Assembly: GCA_017849435.1 (NCBI GenBank) | Contig: JAFIGY010000020.1 | Coordinates: 431,425-495,424, forward strand | Origin: Chitinophaga niabensis | Lineage (GTDB): Bacteria; Bacteroidota; Bacteroidia; Chitinophagales; Chitinophagaceae | DNA: 64,000 nt | Direction: 5' to 3' | Part shown: one piece after another, positions 44,285-52,483 of the stretch | Numbering within the stretch: position 1 is the first letter of the stretch | How the letters are laid out: every line of letters starts with the position of its first letter | Position numbers and translations under genes: made by a program | The notes under the pieces: model-generated | The model's database searches: none | Told to the model about the DNA's origin: nothing | What the model saw: only the letters and a program-made list of their open reading frames with translations

Positions 44285-45061
44285 ATGAGCAAGGGGAGAA
44301 ACAAGATATTGATCAGTGTGGATGTAGAGGAGTTTGACATCCCGGAAGAATATGGCCAGCATATTCCTTTGCAGGAGAAACTGGCGGTATCTTACCAGGG
44401 GGTGCTGAAAACCCTGGTGTTATTCGACGAGCTCCATGTGCGCGCCACTTTTTTTATTACGGCTTACTGGGCGCAGCACTTCCCTGAACTCGTACAGCGG
44501 ATCGCCGAGAAACACGAGATCGCTTCTCACGCTTTTTACCACGATGCTTTTGAAGAAAGGGACCTGCTGCATTCCCGGCAGGAACTTGAACATATCAGCG
44601 GTAAACCGGTAAAAGGTTTCCGCATGCCGCGTTTAAAACCAGTGAACATTCAAGCGCTGGAGCAGGCAGGGTATGCATATGATGCATCATTGAACCCTAC
44701 CTGGCTCCCGGGCCGTTATAACAACCGTCATTTACCGAGGACAGTACATCGTAAAGAAGCGCTTTGGGTGATGCCTTCCTCCGTAACCCCTTCCCTGCGC
44801 CTGCCTGTTTTCTGGCTGAGTGTGAAGAATATGCCGATGTGGTTCACGCGTTTCTGCAGCCAGCGGATCCTGCAGAACGGGGATTATTTCTCCTTTTACT
44901 TCCATCCCTGGGAACTGGAAGACCTGAGCGCTTATCAGCTGCCTTCTTATGTCAAGCGTATTTCGGGAGATAAGATGAGCCGGCGGATGAGGACCTTCCT
45001 GCTTTTCCTTCGTTCCAAAGGACAGTTCATCTCTCATTCCGACTATCTGGAAACCCGCTGA
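44285..45061 (+). CDS. Polysaccharide deacetylase family protein (NodB-like)
   Basis: The protein has 258 residues and belongs to the carbohydrate esterase 4 (NodB-homology) fold. ISVDVEEFDIPEEYG at the N-terminus carries the Asp/Asp motif 1. ATFFITAYWAQHFPELVQ follows, then HEIASHAFYHDAF with the His-x-x-x-His-type metal motif at about 77-89, and FRMPRLKPVNIQALEQAGY as motif 3. Such enzymes N-deacetylate glycans or peptidoglycan. No signal peptide is visible, suggesting it acts on cytoplasmic or lipid-linked intermediates, in line with its glycosyltransferase neighbours. Its end overlaps the convergent PmoA-like gene by 19 nt. Confidence 0.9.
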   Translation: MSKGRNKILISVDVEEFDIPEEYGQHIPLQEKLAVSYQGVLKTLVLFDELHVRATFFITAYWAQHFPELVQRIAEKHEIASHAFYHDAFEERDLLHSRQELEHISGKPVKGFRMPRLKPVNIQALEQAGYAYDASLNPTWLPGRYNNRHLPRTVHRKEALWVMPSSVTPSLRLPVFWLSVKNMPMWFTRFCSQRILQNGDYFSFYFHPWELEDLSAYQLPSYVKRISGDKMSRRMRTFLLFLRSKGQFISHSDYLETR

Positions 45062-46296
45062 ACCGTCACCTCGGGCGGATGGGCGTAATCATTCCATAAA
45101 GCGTCCGCTACAGATGCGGTAATATCTCCGTCAAACATCACTACCCGGTATTTCTGGGAATACTCGTTGCCCGGTGTTAATTTCCAGCTGTAATCTTTGG
45201 TAGGACTGAATTCTGCAAATACCTGTCCACCCTGATCCTTTTCCGGCCATACCCGTATCGGTTGCGGGGAGCTGAAATTATCCGGGGATGAAAGGATGAG
45301 TATTCCCGCTTTACCGCTCTTCAGGTCTCCGGCCACTTTGAACCATTTCGCCCGAGTGGAGTCCGCATCCTTTCGCGTTTTCCCTTCCGATGTGAGCACT
45401 TTGCTATTTTCATTGTTCCATTCCGGGTTCCCGCGGATCGCAAAACCGCCGCCATACCGGTAATGCCTCAGCTCGATCGGGGAAGCAGTTGCGCAGCTCA
45501 AAATGGAAACGAAATCCCAGACCTGCAATTTTCCATTTGACCGGTAAGCGCGCACGTCCCACACTTCATTCATCGCCGTTTTATCCGGTCCGCTCTTCCC
45601 TCCCAGTACCACATGCGCCTGTAAAGCCTTAAATCCGCCCCATACCAGTCCGCTCGTTTGCGAAATGAAATGCACGAAACGCACGGTGCCGGATAGTTTC
45701 TTCAGATTCCAGAAATCCACTTCCTTCCCTTCAAACTCCGTATCCGTCCACGGGTTCCAGATGCCGACGTGATGGTAGTGATCCTTGGGGTGGATACCCG
45801 TCAGCACCCTTCCTTCCGGCGACCATGCGGGATGGATAAATCCACTGCGCTTAAACGCCGTATCAATGCCGGCCGGCGGATATACTGTTTTATAATTATA
45901 TTGTAACACCTGGTGATGATCTGCACTGATCACCAGCGCACCATCCTGATCCGTCAGCTTCACCGGTTCGGAGCTGAGGGCTACCTTACCGGCTACACGA
46001 AGTTCATAACTGCGGGTTTCCCCGGGTTTCATCTCTCCCTCCATCTGCCACCAGAGCCGGCGCCTGACTCCGGGCTCTGTTTGAGACAATACCATGCCCG
46101 GTTGTTTGCCACCGGTTTGGTAGAGTGCCAGCAATTCCGGGGAAAGATCCGTAATACCATCCAGATCGAGGCTGAGCAATGTATGCTGCCGCGCAAAGGC
46201 GCCCGCTTTTACCGTGATACGCGCAAGCACCTGCGCATCAACGATGCCGGCCAGCATCAAAGCGGCCATGAGAAGAACATAACGTGGGTATCGCAT
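45043..46296 (-). CDS. Secreted PmoA-like (DUF6807) protein
   Basis: The ATG at 46296 starts a signal peptide (MRYPRYVLLMAALMLAGIVDAQ) and gives 417 residues. The long upstream open frame starting at 46383 adds a sequence that is not signal-like. The body has motifs typical of the PmoA/DUF6807 family: YKTVYPPAGIDTAFKRSGFIHP, GIHPKDHYHHVGIWNPWTDTEF, and RHYRYGGGFAIRGNPEWN. The family name comes from methane monooxygenase annotation but these proteins are not oxygenases; they occur in carbohydrate-utilisation loci and their activity is unknown. It overlaps the polysaccharide deacetylase gene tail to tail by 19 nt. Confidence 0.85.
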   Translation of the reverse strand: MRYPRYVLLMAALMLAGIVDAQVLARITVKAGAFARQHTLLSLDLDGITDLSPELLALYQTGGKQPGMVLSQTEPGVRRRLWWQMEGEMKPGETRSYELRVAGKVALSSEPVKLTDQDGALVISADHHQVLQYNYKTVYPPAGIDTAFKRSGFIHPAWSPEGRVLTGIHPKDHYHHVGIWNPWTDTEFEGKEVDFWNLKKLSGTVRFVHFISQTSGLVWGGFKALQAHVVLGGKSGPDKTAMNEVWDVRAYRSNGKLQVWDFVSILSCATASPIELRHYRYGGGFAIRGNPEWNNENSKVLTSEGKTRKDADSTRAKWFKVAGDLKSGKAGILILSSPDNFSSPQPIRVWPEKDQGGQVFAEFSPTKDYSWKLTPGNEYSQKYRVVMFDGDITASVADALWNDYAHPPEVTVQRVSR

Positions 46297-46502
46297 AAAG
46301 CAATCGATTGTAAGAGGAAGGTAAGTTATGGAATTATTTCCTAATCCGATAGTGTTTCTGCAAAATCCCCGTAAACACAGCACTGTAGCAATATGACAGT
46401 AAATATTCGATGGGCAACTGATCCTGTTTTATCCACTGGTAACTATTCTTTCCCAAGGTACGAAAGTCATCGTATCTTTAAGACAGAACAAAACTGTCCG
46501 CC

Positions 46503-47003
46503 ATGATCCGCCATTCTATCATCCGGCAGGCTGTTCTTGCATTTGCAGCATATCTGTTCTGTGTCGTCACCCCACTGCAGGCAAGCAGCCAGCATTATAA
46601 TCGTTTCTTGCAGCAAAAGACTGCACCGCTTCTTGGAAAATATCTTGTCTCGTTCAAATCCGCAGAAGGCGGTACACTTCGATATATCTTGTATATCGAC
46701 AGTGTGATGGGTGTTTTCTTTTACGGGAAGCTGGAATCTGACCAGGGATACCACCCGCATCGTTATGAGTCCTGTCTCATCAAAGGCATGCTGGCCAACA
46801 GCAAGCATTACGACTTCGTGATGAAACCTTTGCTGGGCGCCCGGGACAAGTACACCTTAACCTGTCACCCTTACGAGTGGCTCCTCAACAACAAAACGTA
46901 TTTCTCGATCAAGGAGCCCAACATCATCCGGGGTTACATGGTGGTGCAAAATGATTCGGAAGCGCCGCTGTTCAGCTTTTCCGGTATGAAAACGCGGGAT
47001 TAG
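46503..47003 (+). CDS. Secreted hypothetical protein
   Basis: The protein has 166 residues. A signal peptide ends at about residue 30 (PLQASSQ). The mature part is strand-rich: LGKYLVSFKSAEGGTLRYILYIDSVMGVFFYGKLE, then YDFVMKPLLGARDKYTLTCHPYEW and YMVVQNDSEAPLFSF. I do not recognise a domain. It overlaps the end of the convergent dipeptide epimerase gene by 4 nt (47000-47003). Its start lies 207 nt from the divergent PmoA-like gene start. Confidence 0.7.
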   Translation: MIRHSIIRQAVLAFAAYLFCVVTPLQASSQHYNRFLQQKTAPLLGKYLVSFKSAEGGTLRYILYIDSVMGVFFYGKLESDQGYHPHRYESCLIKGMLANSKHYDFVMKPLLGARDKYTLTCHPYEWLLNNKTYFSIKEPNIIRGYMVVQNDSEAPLFSFSGMKTRD

Positions 47004-48019
47004 AAAGCCCGGTGCAATACAGCGCCCGTACCATTTCCGCTGGCATAAATGATCCTGCCGTCGCGGATCTTCACGCCATCTGCAATATCTTCTGCCAGCA
47101 GGAGCGGTCCGTCCATATCCACATAATCGAGATACGGCAGCAGATGCGCTACGGCAGAGGTGCCTACAGTGCTTTCATTCATGCTGCCGGTCATTACTTT
47201 CATGCCCAGCTGTTTCGCTTCGAGGATCATCCTTCTCGCAGGTGTGATGCCGCCGCATTTGGTGAGTTTTATATTGATGCCGTGAAAGAAGCCATGGCAG
47301 CGCTTTACATCGGTTTCCACAATACAGCTTTCATCGGCAATGAGTGGTAATGCGGATTGCTGCCAGACCTTTTTCATGCCATCCCAGTCGGCTGCAGGCA
47401 TCGGCTGTTCGATGAACTCCACACCCAGTTCACGCAGCGCTTCCGCGTTGCGAAGCGTTTCATCCACCGTCCACGCGCAATTCGCATCTACGCGAAAGAC
47501 GGCATTGGAATGCTTGCGGAGCTCACGGATGATGGCGATATCTTCTTTCGTTCCCAGTTTGATCTTGTAGATAGGCCAGGGAAATTCCACCAGTTTCCTG
47601 ACCATATTTTCCATGGTATCGATCCCGATGGTATAATCCGTCATGGGATTGTGGGAGGGATCGAGGTTCCAGACTTCGTAGAGTTTCTTTCCCAGCTGTT
47701 TTGCATGCAGGTCGTGCGCCGCAATGTCCAGCGCGCAGAGCGCGAACATGTTATCGCTAAGCCGCGAATACATGGCCTCCCAGAAAGCTTCCGGCGTTTC
47801 CAGCTGATACGCTTCTATGAAAGAACGATGCGCGTTGATCGCTTCCATCAGCATGGGTACGGTGATGTGATAATAGGCATTGTCAGCCGTTTCACCGAGA
47901 CCGCTCAATTCGTCCTGTTGCAGCTCAGCCACCAGCAAAGGTTGTACACTTTTGCTTTTTCTCGAGATCGTGAATGTATGACGGAAACGCAGTTCGAAAG
48001 GATACAAGTTCAGCTTCAT
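47000..48019 (-). CDS. Enolase-superfamily dipeptide epimerase (L-Ala-D/L-Glu epimerase type)
   Basis: The ATG at 48019 gives 339 residues (MKLNLYPFELRFRHTFTISR). Enolase-superfamily residues are all present: the catalytic KxK in IYKIKLGTKED at about 155-165, FRVDANCAW with the first metal Asp at about 181, FIEQPM with the second metal Glu at about 207, LIADESC with the third metal Asp at about 232 and INIKLTKCGGI with the second catalytic Lys at about 253. The final DMDGPLLLAEDI fits the dipeptide epimerase branch, which recycles murein peptides. It lies 50 nt downstream of malQ on the same strand. Confidence 0.9.
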   Translation of the reverse strand: MKLNLYPFELRFRHTFTISRKSKSVQPLLVAELQQDELSGLGETADNAYYHITVPMLMEAINAHRSFIEAYQLETPEAFWEAMYSRLSDNMFALCALDIAAHDLHAKQLGKKLYEVWNLDPSHNPMTDYTIGIDTMENMVRKLVEFPWPIYKIKLGTKEDIAIIRELRKHSNAVFRVDANCAWTVDETLRNAEALRELGVEFIEQPMPAADWDGMKKVWQQSALPLIADESCIVETDVKRCHGFFHGINIKLTKCGGITPARRMILEAKQLGMKVMTGSMNESTVGTSAVAHLLPYLDYVDMDGPLLLAEDIADGVKIRDGRIIYASGNGTGAVLHRAF

Positions 48020-48069
48020 AAAATAAATATACTGCGGGATCATGGGATTTCCTATCGCAAAGCGTTTCC

Positions 48070-50475
48070 TTACGATCGCCCGCTTTCCCTGACGAGCCGC
48101 AATATCCTGCAGTTGATGGTACCGGCTTCCATCAGGTCTTCAAGTGTGAGCGGCATCCGGTATTTCCAGTACCAGGGAGTGAATGCGGGTATATTGATCC
48201 GTTCTTCAGAGGGAGGAAGATGCGGGAGCGTGTCATCCAGTGCCAGCCAGTCCTGCAGCTGAAAGATGCTCCACATGGCGGGCGACTGTAAATGCCGGCT
48301 GACGATGGTTTCGATATCGTTTTTCCACCATTCGCGCAGGGTGCTCATATCATGCGTGGAAGGAGTGACCACGGAGAGATAAGGTACTTTTTCCAAAGCG
48401 TAATCCGCCTGCTTGGGCATGTGCTGTATCTCGAGACTGAGGATCCCCAGTCCACGCAATACTCCCGGCACACAACGCGGCACCATCCCCAGATCTTCCC
48501 CGCATATCAGCATATTGGTAGCCTGTTGCAGCACCGGCAGTTTGCGCAGCGCTTCCTTTTCCCAAAGTGCATCATGACGGCGGTAAAAGAACTCGTCCGC
48601 CAGCCGGCGGAGGCGTTGTTGCGTGGCGGTATCCAGCGCTGCGAATGCGGGCGTGCGCTCCATGCCGTAACGCGGGTGGAATTTTCCGGGTGAGGGTTCC
48701 AGGAACAATACGCCGGCTGATAATTCGTATAGTCCTTTCCGTGTGCGTTCATCGGCTACGGCTGCTGCGATCTTTTCCTGGGTATTGTAGGCCGGGAGGA
48801 GTTGGTAGAGGCCCTGGGGTGAGGGTTCCAGGTATTCCGCTTTCACATCGGAAGCAGTCTCACCGAAAATATCATCTATCCATGTATCAGTGATATATGG
48901 GTTGCAATAACGGGAACGGGTAAACGTAATTCCGTACGCCTGTATCTCTTCTTCCGTCAGCGGAATGGAAGGCTCCAAATGCCCCATCACGCCTTCTTTT
49001 GCATAACGCGGTATCTGCCATATACGGAAGAACCCCAGCACATGATCGATACGAAATGCAGAGAAGTATTGCGACATATGTGCGAGGCGGCGCTTCCACC
49101 AATCGTATCCCTTCTCCTCCATCTGCGTCCAGTTATAAGTGGGGAATCCCCAGTTCTGGCCGCTACATGCGAAATCATCCGGCGGCGCCCCTGCCTGTAC
49201 ATCCAGATGGAATAATTCCGGCGTTTCATTCACATCCGCGCTTTCAAGGCTCACGCCTATCGGCAGATCCCCTTTTACAGCAATTCCTCTTGCGTGCGCA
49301 TATGCTACCGCTTCCTGTAACTGGCAGTGCAGCTGGTATTGTACATAGTAATGAAAACCCGGCGTGGTACTGGTATCCCGGCTGCAACGAAAAGTGGCAT
49401 AAGGCTCCAGCCAGAAAGCATTGGCGGTTACCCAGGCCTCATATGCCGCATCCGGCTGATATTTCTTGTAAAAACTTTTGAGTGCGCTGATCTTGAAACG
49501 GATCACCTGCTCGTAATCCAGCGCCGGCAATTCATTGAGCGCCTGTTGCCGGATTTTATATCCTCTTGCTTTTCCGAGCTTCGGAAGATGGATATAGATG
49601 GGATGCAGAGCATAGGCCGATACAGCAGCGTAGGGATAGGAATCCGTCCAGTTGTAATGCAGACTGGTATCGTTCACCGGAAGCAATTGCAGGATGCGTT
49701 GCCCGGTCATCGCCGCCCAATCGGCCAACAGCCTGATATCCTCAAATTCCCCCACCCCCAGGCCCCCTTCAGACCGCAAAGAGAATACCGGCACTGCAAC
49801 ACCGGCTCCCCTCCAGGGCTTCCTGCGGAACCGCACGAACCCGTCACGGATAAGTACATGACCACGCAGACTGAACTCCCCGGTGAACAGGCGCCTGTTC
49901 TCCCCATCTTCAAATACAAAATTATCGCCTTCACGCAGAAGATATTTGTAAGAAACTTCCACACCAGCCGGTAATTGCAGCGCAACACCAAAACTTCCAT
50001 CCTCGCGGAAAGGCATTCGTATAGCCTTCTCCGTTTCCCATCCGCCCAATTCCGGAATACTGCCCAGTAACCACACAGATGCACTGGCCGGCAACAATGG
50101 CACATACACCCTGAACCCATAATTCCCTTCCCCCGCTTCCGCTTCCACCGGCCGCACGAAAAAAACATCCCGGAACGGTGCGGTCAACCAGGCATGCTCC
50201 GCTTCCCCGGGCCAAATCCATATATCCCTTACCGTTAGTTCCTGTTCTCCGGGCGCCGGCGCCAGTGTGCGAGCGTTCCTTTCCGGGAGCATCAGGCCAT
50301 TCTCCTGTTGCAGGATATAGCGGTATTCCGGCAAGGTTACACCGCTCCTGTGCACGGTGATCCGCCAGAACTGCTCATTGTAATACTCCATCGGCAAAGG
50401 CGTTTCTCCCGCAAAGGCGAACCAGAGCCGCTGCCCCCAGGCGGAAGAGAACCGGACGTAAAAATGAAGGGTCAT
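48070..50475 (-). CDS. malQ: 4-alpha-glucanotransferase with two N-terminal CBM20-like domains
   Basis: MalQ disproportionates maltodextrins (amylomaltase, GH77). The protein has 801 residues. Two CBM20-like modules occupy residues about 1-100 and 120-215, the second with VWLLGSIPELGGWETEKAI. The GH77 catalytic domain follows: VPVFSLRSEGGLGVGEFEDIRLLADWA, then the nucleophile Asp477 in RIDHVLGFFRIW, the acid/base Glu660 in ICGEDLGMVP and Asp709 in STHDMSTLREWW. This domain order matches plant DPE2-like enzymes and related bacterial forms. A strong hairpin terminator lies 15 nt upstream of the start. Confidence 0.95.
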   Translation of the reverse strand: MTLHFYVRFSSAWGQRLWFAFAGETPLPMEYYNEQFWRITVHRSGVTLPEYRYILQQENGLMLPERNARTLAPAPGEQELTVRDIWIWPGEAEHAWLTAPFRDVFFVRPVEAEAGEGNYGFRVYVPLLPASASVWLLGSIPELGGWETEKAIRMPFREDGSFGVALQLPAGVEVSYKYLLREGDNFVFEDGENRRLFTGEFSLRGHVLIRDGFVRFRRKPWRGAGVAVPVFSLRSEGGLGVGEFEDIRLLADWAAMTGQRILQLLPVNDTSLHYNWTDSYPYAAVSAYALHPIYIHLPKLGKARGYKIRQQALNELPALDYEQVIRFKISALKSFYKKYQPDAAYEAWVTANAFWLEPYATFRCSRDTSTTPGFHYYVQYQLHCQLQEAVAYAHARGIAVKGDLPIGVSLESADVNETPELFHLDVQAGAPPDDFACSGQNWGFPTYNWTQMEEKGYDWWKRRLAHMSQYFSAFRIDHVLGFFRIWQIPRYAKEGVMGHLEPSIPLTEEEIQAYGITFTRSRYCNPYITDTWIDDIFGETASDVKAEYLEPSPQGLYQLLPAYNTQEKIAAAVADERTRKGLYELSAGVLFLEPSPGKFHPRYGMERTPAFAALDTATQQRLRRLADEFFYRRHDALWEKEALRKLPVLQQATNMLICGEDLGMVPRCVPGVLRGLGILSLEIQHMPKQADYALEKVPYLSVVTPSTHDMSTLREWWKNDIETIVSRHLQSPAMWSIFQLQDWLALDDTLPHLPPSEERINIPAFTPWYWKYRMPLTLEDLMEAGTINCRILRLVRESGRS

Positions 50476-50490
50476 AGGGGAAAATTACGA

Positions 50491-50524
50491 AAAAAAAGAT
50501 GCCCGCACCTCGGGGTACAGGCAT
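50491..50524 (-). terminator. Strong terminator immediately upstream of malQ
   Basis: On the minus strand an 11-bp stem (ATGCCTGTACC / GGTGCGGGCAT, two G-T pairs) with the loop CCGA is followed by a run of eight T. It ends 15 nt before the malQ ATG. It could end the small gene at 50590-50766 or act as an attenuator in a malQ leader. Confidence 0.85.
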
Positions 50525-50589
50525 AGCCACTGTTACCATTTTGTTAGGTCATAATTTATGTATCCCCGGGAGATGGCTCTCCCGTACTG

Positions 50590-50766
50590 TTATGTCAGAT
50601 CGATCCACACAGCTGTTCCATCCATGTTGCCGGCGTTTGCGCACCTGCCCGCACCAAAGTGATTTACATCCTGCGTAAAAGGAAACATGGGTTTGCATAC
50701 CGGTGCTGTTAAAGGGTTACGAATGGTCAGGATAATAAACACTCCTTCTCCGTTACGGGCGCACAT
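50590..50766 (-). CDS. Candidate small protein (58 residues) upstream of malQ
   Basis: An open frame runs from ATG 50766 to a TAA at 50590-50592. The translation has a hydrophobic start (GVFIILTIRNPLTAPV) and a small-residue, Gly/Asn/Ala-rich C-terminal half (HFGAGRCANAGNMDGTAVWI) with three Cys in all. An in-frame stop lies about 40 nt upstream, so the start is bounded. It fills most of the 450-nt gap between malQ and the divergent gene at 50927 and is followed by a strong terminator at the right distance (about 65 nt), with a GGGAGA-GCCA-TCTCCC hairpin at 50568-50583 in between. The sequence is not recognised. It may be a real small protein, a leader peptide, or chance. Confidence 0.45.
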   Translation of the reverse strand: MCARNGEGVFIILTIRNPLTAPVCKPMFPFTQDVNHFGAGRCANAGNMDGTAVWIDLT

Positions 50767-50926
50767 GTCAATGTTTAAAAGTGAGATATGGAAGGTTCAG
50801 AATGGTAATCCTGTTACCGGCTTCATAACGTGTCGATAAATTGCAATCGTTTGCTTAAATATAGATAAATTTTCCAACAATTGATACGTTGCGCTTGTTT
50901 TTTATAAACACTTAAAACAGGTGAAC

Positions 50927-51490
50927 ATGAAATACATTGCCATCCTCTTTTCCCTTACAGCATCCGGCCTGGTAGCCTGTAACGGTGACAATAACAACCT
51001 GCGTGCAAAAGTGGATGAATTGCAAAAGAAGGTAGATACGTATGAGGCCGCGCAAAAGCTGACAGATGAAAGGCTCGTTCGTTTTGACTCCCTTGATTTC
51101 CAGTTCTATAGCGGACAAAAATGGGATTCCCTCAGCGTCAGCCATGCCCCCAACATCAAGGTCTATTATCCTGACGGCACTACAACAGAAGGACTTAGCC
51201 CGCAGCATATCGACATGCTGAAACCGCAATTCGTGTTCGCGCCGGACACTAAAATCTCCGCGCACCCGGTACGTTTCGGTAATGGGGACTGGACCTGTGT
51301 GATCGGGATGATGGAAGGTACTTTTTCTCAGCCCATGCCCATAGGCGGCGGTAAAACCATCCCGCCTACCGGGAAGAAGTTCAAACTCTCCATGGTAACG
51401 GTAGGGCATTGGAGTGGTGGAAAGATGATGGAAGAATATCTTTTTTGGGATAACGCAGCCTTCATGAAACAGATAGGCCTCGGAAAATAA
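50927..51490 (+). CDS. SnoaL-like/ester-cyclase-fold lipoprotein
   Basis: The ATG at 50927 gives 187 residues; an in-frame GTG six bases upstream is a weaker start. A short hydrophobic N-terminus ends in a lipobox (GLVAC, Cys at about residue 18). A helical linker, NNNLRAKVDELQKKVDTYEAAQ, follows. The globular domain resembles SnoaL/NTF2-like proteins: LVRFDSLDFQFYSGQKWDSLSVSHAPNI, PHPVRFGNGDWTCVIGMMEGTF-like strands and GKMMEEYLFWDNAAFMKQIG at the end. The GKMMEE(Y)LFWD end is typical of SnoaL-like ester cyclases. It lies 7 nt before the alpha/beta hydrolase gene. Its ligand is unknown. Confidence 0.75.
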   Translation: MKYIAILFSLTASGLVACNGDNNNLRAKVDELQKKVDTYEAAQKLTDERLVRFDSLDFQFYSGQKWDSLSVSHAPNIKVYYPDGTTTEGLSPQHIDMLKPQFVFAPDTKISAHPVRFGNGDWTCVIGMMEGTFSQPMPIGGGKTIPPTGKKFKLSMVTVGHWSGGKMMEEYLFWDNAAFMKQIGLGK

Positions 51491-51497
51491 TTTTACA

Positions 51498-52433
51498 ATG
51501 ATGTCCGTTTTACTCCCGATGCAAAAGACCTCCCTGTTCCTGTGCTGCCTGCTGGGCATTGCCTGCAGTAAAACGACCAGCACCACTCCTGCCCCCGGCG
51601 TACAGGAATACATTGTAACGCCCGGCCAGACCGATCCGGCGATAGACAGTTATAACAACCCGCACTACGCCTATTATGCATCCGGAAGAAGCCCCAAAAA
51701 TGCCGTGGTGGTATTTCTTCCCGGTACAGGCGCCGAGCCGAAAAATTACCGTGCATTCGTGCAAAAAGCGGCGGACCAGGGTTATCACACTATAGGACTG
51801 ATGTACCCGAACGAGCCGGCTATCAACCAACTGTGCGCATCTTCCGGCGATATCACCAGCCACTCCCGCGCGAGGCTGGAGATCATTGATGGTGTGGACC
51901 GGCATCCGGGTATACAGGTGAATGCGGCCAACAGCATTATCAACCGTTTTGTGAAGCTGATCGCATATCTGCACCAGGCGCATCCGGAAGAACACTGGGA
52001 TCAATATGTTGTGAACGGGCAGCCAGCGTGGGAGAAGATCATCATTGCAGGTCACTCCCAGGGAGCAGGTCATGCCGGTGTGATCGGCAAGCATTACCCG
52101 GTGAAGAGAGTGATCATGTTCAGCGGCATGGATTTCCTGAACAACGGTCAGATACCTGACTGGGTCAATAATACCACCAACAGCGACAGGTATTATGCGT
52201 TGCATCACGTCAACGATGAGCTGGTCCCGTATAATGGGGCCAAAGCCGGATGGATTACACTCGGTATGGGCGCTCCTTCCGACGCTTCCACGCCCCCTTT
52301 CACCACACATACATTTTTCACCACAGCCATCCCTGCCCTTCCGCTGCCACCGCATTTCCACAACATGACCGCTGTGGACGTATATGTTCCGCGCGGCAAA
52401 CTGGATGCCGTATGGGATTATTTCCTCCGCTAG
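51498..52433 (+). CDS. Alpha/beta hydrolase-fold lipoprotein
   Basis: The protein has 311 residues. The N-terminus (MMSVLLPMQKTSLFLCCLLGIACSK) contains a lipobox ending at Cys23; an internal Met at residue 9 is an alternative start. The nucleophile elbow is GHSQGAGHAGVIG with Ser187, preceded by VFLPGTGAEPKNYRAFVQKAAD, a typical oxyanion-loop strand. The candidate acid and His are in the loops near HVNDELVPYNGAK (about 235) and PPHFHNMTAVDVY (about 280). It resembles BPSS1187-like esterases of unknown substrate. It sits between the SnoaL-like gene and the M20 gene on the same strand. Confidence 0.75.
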   Translation: MMSVLLPMQKTSLFLCCLLGIACSKTTSTTPAPGVQEYIVTPGQTDPAIDSYNNPHYAYYASGRSPKNAVVVFLPGTGAEPKNYRAFVQKAADQGYHTIGLMYPNEPAINQLCASSGDITSHSRARLEIIDGVDRHPGIQVNAANSIINRFVKLIAYLHQAHPEEHWDQYVVNGQPAWEKIIIAGHSQGAGHAGVIGKHYPVKRVIMFSGMDFLNNGQIPDWVNNTTNSDRYYALHHVNDELVPYNGAKAGWITLGMGAPSDASTPPFTTHTFFTTAIPALPLPPHFHNMTAVDVYVPRGKLDAVWDYFLR

Positions 52434-52483
52434 TTGGATAATCCACGTAACTGGCTTACCTTATATAGATCAATCACACCCTT

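Noticed and set aside
50550..50665. Short plus-strand frame (about 34 codons) in the malQ upstream gap
   Set aside because: No terminator or promoter fits it and the sequence is Pro/Ala-rich without features; the minus-strand frame is better supported.
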